A DNA stretch of 5,935 nucleotides from Alphaproteobacteria bacterium (GTDB lineage: Bacteria; Pseudomonadota; Alphaproteobacteria; Rhizobiales; Aestuariivirgaceae), in assembly GCA_024639035.1 (NCBI GenBank), contig JAHEJE010000183.1, forward strand, positions 1 through 5,935. The letters are read 5' to 3'. Under the pieces are notes generated by a model. The model saw only the letters and a list, made by a program, of their open reading frames with translations. It ran no database searches and had not been told where the DNA came from. The translations under genes and the position numbers were made by a program. Position 1 is the stretch's first letter, and the number at the start of each line of letters is the position of its first letter. Below are positions 1 through 5,629 of this stretch, piece after piece.

Positions 1-555
1 GGCGGAATTTTACCCCGGTTGCGCGAAACCTCCGCACAAGGCTTGATGGAAATCGGCTTTGACGGTTACGCGATAGGCGGACTTGCGGTCGGCGAGGGCC
101 AGGAACTGATGCTGTCGACGATCGAAGCGACCGCGCCGGTGCTGCCGGTTGACCGGCCGCGATACCTGATGGGCGTCGGCACGCCGGATGACATCCTGCA
201 ATCGGTCGCCCGCGGGATCGACATGTTCGACTGCGTCATGCCGACCCGCTCCGGCCGTCACGGGCAGGCCTTCACCAGCTTCGGACGAATGAACCTGAAA
301 AACGCCCGTTTCGCCGAAGACTTGCGGCCGCTTGATGCGCGCGCCAAGCATCCGGCGTTGACAACCTATTCACGCGCTTACGTTCACCACCTCATCAGGT
401 GTGGAGAAATGCTCGGCTCCATGATCCTGTCATTGGCCAATGTTGCCTACTACCAGGAACTCATGGCCGGCATCCGCGCGTCGATCGAGACCGGGAGTTT
501 TGAAGATTTCTGCGCCGCGACCAGTGAAAACTGGACGCGCGGCGGCAGCGACTAA
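1..555 (+). CDS. tgt: tRNA-guanine transglycosylase, C-terminal part (5' end outside window)
   Basis: Bacterial Tgt exchanges guanine-34 of GUN-anticodon tRNAs for the queuosine precursor preQ1. The frame is open from base 1, so the ttg at 19 is an internal Leu codon and not a start. Aligned from memory with Zymomonas mobilis Tgt, the fragment covers about residues 204-387 without gaps and ends at the usual family length. The GGLAVGEG loop (57-111 region) keeps the Val typical of preQ1-specific bacterial enzymes. The nucleophile Asp280 lies in MFDCVMPTR (codon 229-231), followed by the tRNA-contacting Arg286 and Arg289 (RSGR). The odd part is the zinc site: Cys318, Cys320, Cys323 and His349 are Ala (343-345), His (349-351), Leu (358-360) and Ala (436-438), although the flanking PLD and YSRAYVHHLIR segments align perfectly. 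Asp102 lies outside the window. Family identity is certain; whether it is active is open. Confidence 0.95.
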   Translation, partial: GGILPRLRETSAQGLMEIGFDGYAIGGLAVGEGQELMLSTIEATAPVLPVDRPRYLMGVGTPDDILQSVARGIDMFDCVMPTRSGRHGQAFTSFGRMNLKNARFAEDLRPLDARAKHPALTTYSRAYVHHLIRCGEMLGSMILSLANVAYYQELMAGIRASIETGSFEDFCAATSENWTRGGSD

Positions 556-588
556 GACGGTCCCCAGTCAAAGCAGTCGAATTTTGGG

Positions 589-1911
589 TCAAGCGCGGCT
601 TTTTTGGTCGAGGCCGATGTCGTTCAGCGAACCGTTCTCACCGGTAACGTTGCTCCCGGCCGGATTGGCCTGTTGCGCTGAAGTCGGGTTGGCGTACGGC
701 GTTTTCAGGATGACCTCGGCGCTTGACACTGCGGCCACCTTCTTTCCGCTGCCGGTCACGAACCGGCCATGCAGCTGGCACGCAGCGATTAAGGCGTTGC
801 GGAAATGGTGGTAAAGAGCCTGATCCGGTTTTGTCGGATGCTGCCAGAATGTATCCAACCCGAGTTGATGGGTCAGCCCGTCAACATCGTAGACCGATTT
901 GCCCAGCACACACACCGGCAAACCGTGCAGCAGCGCCGACGTTCCCATTGTGCTGTTGACCGTCACCATGCCGGCAGAGTTGTCCAGCAGTTCCGGGTTC
1001 GGACCGATGTCGACAAAAAACACGCGATCCGCCACGCCATGCTGCTTGGCGATGTCCATGACCTCGCGCTTGCGGTTGATGACTTCGTTGTCGAGCGGGT
1101 GATTCTTGACCAGAAGCACACTCTCTTCCGGAGCCTTTTCCGCAAATGACGCAACAACCCGCTGCGTCGCCTGGCGAATGCTGGAGAATGGCGAGTGCTC
1201 GATAAGTTGGAAATCATGCTCCAACTGCAGCGCATAGAGGAAGAAGGGTTTTTCGCTGGCCAGCAACTCGTTGATGATCCGCAGGGATTGACGTTTCTTG
1301 GCTGGCCAGGTCAGCCATTTCTTCGCCCAACCCACCAGTTCGATCACCGGCAGCGTTTGGCGGTGGCGCTTGTAGCGCGGGAACAGCGGCGCCAGCAGGG
1401 TATTTGCGAAGTGGAACACGACATCGTGGCTATAAAGCCCAAGCCGCGTCGGCCGTTTCATTGGCTCGTAGCTGGGCACCTGCGGGCCGGGGGCTGCTTC
1501 GACGCCGGCGCGGGTTCTTGGGAACCGCGAATTGCCGTTGACGCCGCCCAGCTCCAGGGTGATCCAGTCGGGGCGCAGATAACCGTTCTCGAAGGCAAAC
1601 AGGTTGATGCCCTGGCGCTCGGCGACCTGCTTGGCGACCCGGTGATAGGGACGGCTATCCGAAAATAGGATGATGTCGGTGACACGTTCGTCGCCGATGT
1701 ATTGCGTCAGAAACTGAGTCCAATCACCGAATCGACCGCGAAAGTTGCGGGCATTGTTGCGCCGCCAGAGCATCCAGTCGCCGGCACACACGTTAATTCG
1801 GCTGGTTCTGATTCCGGTGGTTTCAAGTTCACGCGACAGGTCATTGAAGAACGACCCACCCGGCCCTTGAAGAAACAAGACATGTCTCCCGGGTTTGCCC
1901 CTGATGATCAT
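589..1911 (-). CDS. KpsS/LipB-family capsular polysaccharide protein (putative beta-Kdo transferase)
   Basis: This 440-residue protein belongs to the capsule synthesis family (Pfam Capsule_synth). In enterobacteria and Neisseria, KpsS/LipB and KpsC/LipA build the poly-Kdo linker that joins group 2 capsules to their lipid anchor at the cytoplasmic face of the inner membrane. Visible family marks are LFLQGPGGSFF at 12-22, the AGDW segment at 43-46, FENGYLRPDWITLE with GVNGNS at 107-128, the LQLEHD segment near 229-233, KNHPLD at 269-274, and TVNSTMGTSALLHGLPV with LGKSVYD and GLTHQLGLDTFW at 317-356. There is no signal peptide. Residues after about 390 form a polar Ala/Asn/Ser-rich tail that looks non-conserved. 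The ATG at 1911 puts the LFLQGP strand close to the N-terminus as in relatives, with an AGGGG-type ribosome site about 7 bases upstream. No kpsC partner is in the window, so the exact sugar transferred is inferred. It is convergent with tgt (33-base gap) and divergent from the dioxygenase. Confidence 0.88.
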   Translation of the reverse strand: MIIRGKPGRHVLFLQGPGGSFFNDLSRELETTGIRTSRINVCAGDWMLWRRNNARNFRGRFGDWTQFLTQYIGDERVTDIILFSDSRPYHRVAKQVAERQGINLFAFENGYLRPDWITLELGGVNGNSRFPRTRAGVEAAPGPQVPSYEPMKRPTRLGLYSHDVVFHFANTLLAPLFPRYKRHRQTLPVIELVGWAKKWLTWPAKKRQSLRIINELLASEKPFFLYALQLEHDFQLIEHSPFSSIRQATQRVVASFAEKAPEESVLLVKNHPLDNEVINRKREVMDIAKQHGVADRVFFVDIGPNPELLDNSAGMVTVNSTMGTSALLHGLPVCVLGKSVYDVDGLTHQLGLDTFWQHPTKPDQALYHHFRNALIAACQLHGRFVTGSGKKVAAVSSAEVILKTPYANPTSAQQANPAGSNVTGENGSLNDIGLDQKSRA

Positions 1912-2219
1912 CCCTCAACCCCTGCCCAAATAACCCAATCGGTAACCCCGAGAGCCGTCCACGGTCACATTCCACCTGACCATGTTCAGGTAGCATGAAT
2001 GCGATATCATGTTAAGCGATCCTATTTGACCTCTAAGGAATTACCGCAACGCGCCAGCGATTTTGCGGGTTTGTGTTGCAAAAACGCCTCTTTTTACCAT
2101 TATCGCTGTTGTTTCTGCTCGCGCATGAGGATATCTCCTTGACCGAATCTTTGCGCCGAAGCGCCTTGCTCGGTCCCAACGGGACGGGGAGACGTTTAGT
2201 CAGGGACTATGGTGAAGAC
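1912..2219. other. Divergent intergenic region between the capsule gene and the dioxygenase
   Basis: This is 308 bases without a convincing gene. The near half should carry the promoter of the minus-strand capsule gene and the far half that of the dioxygenase. It holds several small inverted repeats: the 18-base near-palindrome at 1974-1991, CATGA/TCATG arms at 1994-1998 and 2007-2011, and a GATATC at 2003-2008. A weak plus-strand promoter candidate has TTGCAA at 2076-2081, a 16-base gap and CATTAT at 2098-2103. The dioxygenase frame stays open back to a gtg at 2073, but that extension encodes a hydrophobic Leu-rich stretch and has no family resemblance I recognise. I therefore read it as leader, not coding sequence. 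Confidence 0.6.
1974..1991. promoter_or_regulatory. 18-base near-palindrome, possible LuxR-type operator
   Basis: The arms ACCTGA (1974-1979) and TCAGGT (1986-1991) are perfect inverted repeats around a CATG centre; only the bases at 1980 and 1985 fail to pair. The outer ACCTG/CAGGT half-sites equal those of the classical lux box, but the gap between them is 8 bases rather than 10. The 18-base total matches the length of TraR-type boxes. It lies 62 bases upstream of the capsule start codon, a reasonable place for an operator. The binding protein is unknown and no luxR gene is present in the window. Confidence 0.4.
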
Positions 2220-3260
2220 ATGACTGTTCTGCGACAAATTCTGATGACCCCGATTTGGTGCCTGCAGATCTTCGGCATGTCGAAGTCTTTCAAGGCCAAT
2301 CCGGTTCTGGGTAGCCACACTCTCAACAGGATGGGTTTACATGCTGCACGTCTCGTCCTTGCGCACGCGGTGACCAGGCTTCGCCTGCTGACCTTGTCGC
2401 CATTGGTCTCCAAACAGGACCGCGAGACTTTCAAGCGGGACGGTTTCATCATTGTCGAGAACTTCCTCGACCCGGATGTCTTCCAGGAAATCGACGCTCA
2501 GGTGCGAAATGCACGCGGCGAAGTTCGCGAATGCATCCAGGGCGACACGCTCACCCACCGGATTCTTTTGGACGAAGAATCTCTGGCGATGATGCCGGCG
2601 GCCCGCAAGCTCATTGAAAACAAGCGCTACGAACGCCTGTTGAAATATTGCGGTTCGCGCCTCAAACGGCCGCTTTACTACGTGCAATCGATCAAGAACG
2701 GATATCGCCAAGGCCGCAGCGACCCGCAAAAGGTGCTGCATTCCGACACCTTTCACCCAACGATGAAGGCGTGGTTCTTCCTCGATGACGTCGGACCGGA
2801 TAACGGTCCGTTCACCTATGTGCCGGGTTCGCACCGGCTGACCATGGCCAGGTTGAAGTGGGAGTATCGCAGGAGCATTGCATCACAGACATTGAACGAT
2901 GGGTACTCCGAAAAAGGCTCTATGCGCGCCGACCTGGCGGACCTGCACGAGTTAGGTCTTCCGCATCCCAAGCCGTGCACCGTCAGGAAGAACACCCTGG
3001 TGGTGGCGGACACACACGGGTTTCATTGCCGGGGCCAGGCCGCGGAGGGTTCTTCACGTCTGGAAATCTGGGCGTACAGCCGGACCAACCCGTTCAATCC
3101 CTTGCCCGGACTGGGTTTACCGATTTTCAGCCGGATTGAGCACAAGCTGGCAAAGATGTATTGGGCATTTGAAGACCGTAAGGCTGCCAGGCGCAACGTG
3201 CTGTCATCCTGGCATCCGGTACCAGCGGAAAAGATGCACAAGCCGGCGGTGGATCAATAG
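2220..3260 (+). CDS. Phytanoyl-CoA dioxygenase (PhyH) family Fe(II)/2-oxoglutarate oxygenase
   Basis: This 346-residue protein, numbered from the ATG at 2220, probably hydroxylates an organic substrate using O2, Fe(II) and 2-oxoglutarate in the cytoplasm. The iron triad is visible: H174 and D176 in VLHSDTFHP (codons from 2739), and H269 in DTHGFHCRG. R280 follows 11 residues later, the same His-to-Arg spacing as in human PhyH, and should bind the 2-oxoglutarate carboxylate. The fold entry motif is FKRDGFIIVENFLDP near residues 71-85, and the core strand is WFFLDDVGPDNGPFTYVPGSH near 185-205. About 60 residues precede the domain (SKSFKANPVLGSHTLNRMGLH region), which I associate with an uncharacterised proteobacterial subgroup. 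Start choice is uncertain: the ATG at 2220 has GGTGAAG just upstream, while a ttg at 2139 with GAGG 8 bases upstream and a gtg at 2073 are alternatives. The substrate cannot be deduced, and neighbours do not help beyond the divergent capsule gene. Confidence 0.87.
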   Translation: MTVLRQILMTPIWCLQIFGMSKSFKANPVLGSHTLNRMGLHAARLVLAHAVTRLRLLTLSPLVSKQDRETFKRDGFIIVENFLDPDVFQEIDAQVRNARGEVRECIQGDTLTHRILLDEESLAMMPAARKLIENKRYERLLKYCGSRLKRPLYYVQSIKNGYRQGRSDPQKVLHSDTFHPTMKAWFFLDDVGPDNGPFTYVPGSHRLTMARLKWEYRRSIASQTLNDGYSEKGSMRADLADLHELGLPHPKPCTVRKNTLVVADTHGFHCRGQAAEGSSRLEIWAYSRTNPFNPLPGLGLPIFSRIEHKLAKMYWAFEDRKAARRNVLSSWHPVPAEKMHKPAVDQ

Positions 3261-3268
3261 ACAGCTGA

Positions 3269-3754
3269 TCAGAACACCACCCAACGCGGGGTCCGGCGCG
3301 CGTAGTCATCCCAACTCGGACCGAATTTCAGCGCCAAATGCTGTTCTTCACGCTTGATCGCCAGAAAATGCACGGCAATCGCCGCCAGGAGCGCAACCAC
3401 CGCGAACCACCCGTTCTGAAACACGCCGGCCGCACCCAGGACCAGGAGCGTATTACCCAGGTAGATCGGATTGCGCGAGAAGTTGAACACACCATGTGTC
3501 AACAGCTTGTCGGCCGGACGATGTGGCAAGATATTGGTTTGTGCTCGGCGCATGGTGATGATCGCTGCGAGATCGAGCCCGATGCCGGCCCCCATGAGCC
3601 CCAGACCCAACAGCCACCCCGCCGCAGTACCGCCGAACAGCGGCAATTCAAGGGCGTAGAATCGTTGTGCGATCACCGCGACTATGACCGAGATGGCCAG
3701 AATGACCGGTGGCCAGGGAAACAGGTTGGGTCGCTCGGCAAATTTCAAACTCAT
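3269..3754 (-). CDS. Isoprenylcysteine carboxyl methyltransferase-like membrane protein
   Basis: This 161-residue integral membrane protein resembles the bacterial ICMT/PEMT-like methyltransferases, which use S-adenosylmethionine on lipid or small hydrophobic substrates at the membrane. Hydrophobic segments lie at about 14-30, 38-66, 98-112 and 115-132. The family signature is present: TNILPHRPADKLLTHGVF at 73-90 leading into SRNPIYLG at 93-100, then a C-terminal KREEQHLALKFG with DY and PRW at 134-157. The two Glu of REE and the NPxYxG stretch correspond to the SAM-pocket region in the family. The gtg at 3757 directly precedes the ATG at 3754. AAGG lies 6 or 9 bases upstream respectively, so either start is possible. 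It is convergent with the dioxygenase (8 bases apart) and divergent from isovaleryl-CoA dehydrogenase across about 74 bases. The substrate is unknown, and true prenyl-cysteine methylation is not implied. Confidence 0.85.
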   Translation of the reverse strand: MSLKFAERPNLFPWPPVILAISVIVAVIAQRFYALELPLFGGTAAGWLLGLGLMGAGIGLDLAAIITMRRAQTNILPHRPADKLLTHGVFNFSRNPIYLGNTLLVLGAAGVFQNGWFAVVALLAAIAVHFLAIKREEQHLALKFGPSWDDYARRTPRWVVF

Positions 3755-3780
3755 CACTGATTACCTTTTCAAGTAGGTAG

Positions 3781-3786
3781 TATAGT
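3781..3786 (+). promoter_or_regulatory. Candidate -10 element for isovaleryl-CoA dehydrogenase
   Basis: TATAGT matches five of six bases of a sigma-70 -10 box and sits 42 bases before the start codon in the only gap upstream of the gene. No good -35 hexamer lies at the expected distance. On the opposite strand, overlapping bases (3779-3784) read TATACT, an equally good -10 for the divergent methyltransferase-like gene. Direction is therefore ambiguous. Confidence 0.35.
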
Positions 3787-3814
3787 CATCTGGGCAGATG
3801 TTGCCGAATGGCAA
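3787..3814. repeat. Two abutting palindromes in the divergent promoter region
   Basis: The first is CATCTG-GG-CAGATG (3787-3800), a perfect 6-base inverted repeat with a 2-base centre. It is followed without a gap by TTGCC-GAAT-GGCAA (3801-3814), a perfect 5-base inverted repeat with a 4-base centre. They lie between the candidate -10 box and the ribosome site of the dehydrogenase gene, where a repressor would block transcription start. Acyl-CoA dehydrogenase genes of branched-chain catabolism are often controlled by MerR- or TetR-type repressors (LiuR, LiuQ), but I do not recognise a match to their published sites. The second palindrome could equally act as a small hairpin in the leader RNA. 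Confidence 0.4.
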
Positions 3815-3818
3815 GTTT

Positions 3819-3823
3819 GGAGG
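3819..3823 (+). promoter_or_regulatory. Ribosome binding site deciding the ivd start
   Basis: GGAGG lies 5 bases before the ATG at 3829. An in-frame ATG at 3808 would place this strong site inside the coding region and has no comparable site of its own, so 3829 is chosen. Confidence 0.8.
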
Positions 3824-3828
3824 TTGAG

Positions 3829-5001
3829 ATGATTGCGAATGATTTTCCCACCCTGGATTTCGATCTTGGCGAAACGGCCGAGTTGCTGCGTGATACAACG
3901 CGCTCGTTCACCGATGACGAAATCGCCCCCATCGCCGATCAGGTCGACGCGGACAATGAGTTTCCACGCCATCTTTGGCCAAAACTCGGCGCTGTCGGGC
4001 TGCTCGGGGTCACCGTGGACGAAGAGTATGGTGGATCTGGGATGGGCTATCTCGAGCATGTCATCGCCATGGAGGAAATTTCCCGAGGCTCGGCAGCTGT
4101 CGGCCTGTCATACGGCGCGCATTCCAATCTGTGTGTGAACCAGCTTTACCGCAACGGCAGCCATGAGCAAAAACTGAAATACCTGCCCGGCCTGATCTCC
4201 GGCGAGCACATGGGAGCGCTGGCCATGTCGGAAGCAGGTGCCGGTTCTGACGTCGTTTCGATGAAATTGCGCGCCGACAAGAAGGGCGACCGCTATGTCC
4301 TCAACGGAACCAAGTTCTGGATCACCAATGGACCCTGCGTGGATACTTTGATTGTCTACGCAAAGACCGATCCGGATGCCGGATCGCGCGGCATCACCGC
4401 CTTTATAGTCGAACGCGATTTCAAGGGTTTCTCCACCGCGCAGAAGCTCGACAAGCTCGGTATGCGGGGTTCGGACACCGGAGAGTTGGTGTTTGAGGAT
4501 TGCGAGGTGCCGGAAGAAAACGTTCTCGGTGGCGAGGGCAGGGGGGTGAACGTCCTGATGTCCGGCCTCGACTACGAGCGCGCCGTTCTGGCTGCCGGCC
4601 CGGTCGGCATCATGCAATCGTGCATGGATCTCGTTCTGCCGTACGTTCACGATCGCAAGCAATTCGGCAAGCCGATCGGCACCTTCCAGTTGATGCAGGG
4701 CAAACTGGCCGACATGTATACCACGCTAAACGCCTGTAAGGCCTACGTTTATGCCGTCGCCAAGGCATGCGATCGCGGTCAAACCACCCGCAAGGACGCT
4801 GCCGGCGCCATCTTGTATGCCGCGGAAAAGGCAACCTGGATGGCGCTCGAGACGATCCAGTGCCTGGGCGGCAACGGCTATATCAACGAATTTCCCAGTG
4901 GCCGCCTGCTGCGCGATGCAAAACTCTACGAGATCGGCGCCGGCACAAGCGAAATCAGGCGCATGCTGATCGGGCGCGAACTGTTCGAGGAGACGGCCTG
5001 A
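3829..5001 (+). CDS. ivd: Isovaleryl-CoA dehydrogenase
   Basis: This 390-residue FAD enzyme oxidises isovaleryl-CoA to 3-methylcrotonyl-CoA, the third step of leucine degradation, passing electrons to electron transfer flavoprotein. The full acyl-CoA dehydrogenase architecture is present: helical N-domain (about 12-125), beta-domain with signature MGALAMSEAGAGSD at 128-141 and WITNG at 164-168, and C-terminal helical domain with QCLGGNGY at 344-351 and LRDAKLYEIGAGTSEIRR at 361-378. The catalytic base is E250 in GLDYERAVLA (codon 4576-4578). Its position in this helix, instead of the later position used by most acyl-CoA dehydrogenases, is the mark of isovaleryl-CoA dehydrogenases. GLSYGAHSNLCVNQL at 92-106 is also typical. 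The usual partners, methylcrotonyl-CoA carboxylase and methylglutaconyl-CoA hydratase, do not follow; a sigma gene begins 70 bases downstream. The rest of the pathway must be elsewhere or absent. Confidence 0.96.
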   Translation: MIANDFPTLDFDLGETAELLRDTTRSFTDDEIAPIADQVDADNEFPRHLWPKLGAVGLLGVTVDEEYGGSGMGYLEHVIAMEEISRGSAAVGLSYGAHSNLCVNQLYRNGSHEQKLKYLPGLISGEHMGALAMSEAGAGSDVVSMKLRADKKGDRYVLNGTKFWITNGPCVDTLIVYAKTDPDAGSRGITAFIVERDFKGFSTAQKLDKLGMRGSDTGELVFEDCEVPEENVLGGEGRGVNVLMSGLDYERAVLAAGPVGIMQSCMDLVLPYVHDRKQFGKPIGTFQLMQGKLADMYTTLNACKAYVYAVAKACDRGQTTRKDAAGAILYAAEKATWMALETIQCLGGNGYINEFPSGRLLRDAKLYEIGAGTSEIRRMLIGRELFEETA

Positions 5002-5015
5002 TCGCAGGTCCGGCA

Positions 5016-5048
5016 GAAAATTTTCGATTGCCGCCAAGGATCGGCGGC
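5016..5048. repeat. AT palindrome followed by a GC hairpin before the sigma gene
   Basis: GAAAATTTTC (5016-5025) is a perfect 10-base palindrome. Four bases later GCCGCC (5030-5035) and GGCGGC (5043-5048) form a 6-base all-GC stem with the 7-base loop AAGGATC. No T run follows the stem, so it is not a standard intrinsic terminator for ivd. It may be a pause or processing hairpin, or an operator plus leader structure for the sigma gene, whose start is 23 bases downstream. Confidence 0.35.
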
Positions 5049-5071
5049 CCGCAGGCGTCCAACCCAGTGAC

Positions 5072-5629
5072 ATGCGCATGATCACTGACGACAATGAACT
5101 GGCATTCAAAGCCGCGAATGCCGACCGGCAGGCCTTTCGGGTGCTGTTGGAGCGGCATTATGACCGGATTTACCGTCTGGCGTTGCGCTATTTCGGCGAT
5201 GTCACGGAAGCCGAGGATATCGCGCAGGATGTCTGTCTGTCGTTGGCCAAGAAACTGAAATCATTTCGCGGCGATGCGAACTTTTCGACCTGGCTCTACC
5301 GCCTCGTGATCAACCGCTGCCGCGATCATGGCCGGCGCAAATCCAGGGCACGAACGCTCATCAACGAGTATGCCGAGGTGAGCGCCATGATGCAGGCCGA
5401 CGGCCTTCACACCCGGCAGCAGATTTCATGGCTGTACGAGGTTCTGGACCGTCTGAAAGCGGACTTGCGTGAGACCGCAATTCTGGTGCTGGCCGAGGAC
5501 CTGACGCACGCCGAGGCGGCAAACGTCCTGGGCATCAAGGAAGCAACCGTCTCGTGGCGCATGCACGAAATACGCAAGCAATTAAGGGAGCTGGCCGCTG
5601 CCGGCGAAGGTGATCGCGATGAGCGATGA
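5072..5629 (+). CDS. ECF-type RNA polymerase sigma factor
   Basis: This 185-residue two-domain sigma-70 family protein directs RNA polymerase to a dedicated promoter set. Region 2 spans about residues 18-90: FRVLLERHYDRIYRLALRY, then EAEDIAQDV at 46-54, FSTWLYRLVINRCRDHGRRK at 71-90 for -10 recognition and melting. A linker of about 35 residues follows, and region 4 (about 124-172) has a helix-turn-helix, HAEAANVLGIKEATVSWRMHEIRKQL, for the -35 box. Regions 1 and 3 are missing, which defines the ECF group. ATGs at 5072 and 5078 are both possible; neither has a strong ribosome site, hinting at weak translation or coupling with upstream RNA. The stop codon lies inside the next gene, so the two are probably co-translated. 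I saw no GGAAC-type general stress promoter upstream. The target regulon cannot be read from the window. Confidence 0.93.
   Translation: MRMITDDNELAFKAANADRQAFRVLLERHYDRIYRLALRYFGDVTEAEDIAQDVCLSLAKKLKSFRGDANFSTWLYRLVINRCRDHGRRKSRARTLINEYAEVSAMMQADGLHTRQQISWLYEVLDRLKADLRETAILVLAEDLTHAEAANVLGIKEATVSWRMHEIRKQLRELAAAGEGDRDER
5606..5610 (+). promoter_or_regulatory. Ribosome binding site of the overlapping downstream gene
   Basis: GAAGG inside the 3' end of the sigma gene lies 8 bases before the ATG at 5619. It supports that start and an 11-base overlap with the sigma stop codon. Confidence 0.55.

Noticed and set aside
591..604. AAGC-GCG-GCTT followed by a T run, possible tgt terminator
   Set aside because: The stem is only 4 base pairs and lies within the 3' end of the capsule coding sequence on the other strand; too weak to call.
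1195..1668. Long plus-strand open frame of 157 codons
   Set aside because: It is antisense to the well-supported KpsS-like gene and shows no family resemblance; a shadow of GC-rich coding sequence.
2026..2031. TTGACC as a -35 box
   Set aside because: No acceptable -10 hexamer occurs 15-19 bases downstream.
2337..2834. Minus-strand open frame of 165 codons
   Set aside because: It is antisense to the dioxygenase, whose catalytic motifs are clear, and lacks a credible start signal.
3252..3270. GATCA/TGATC inverted repeat between the convergent dioxygenase and methyltransferase-like genes
   Set aside because: Five-base arms without GC richness or T runs do not make a terminator; likely chance.
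4108..4662. Minus-strand open frame of 184 codons
   Set aside because: It lies fully antisense to the isovaleryl-CoA dehydrogenase gene and has no recognisable domain.
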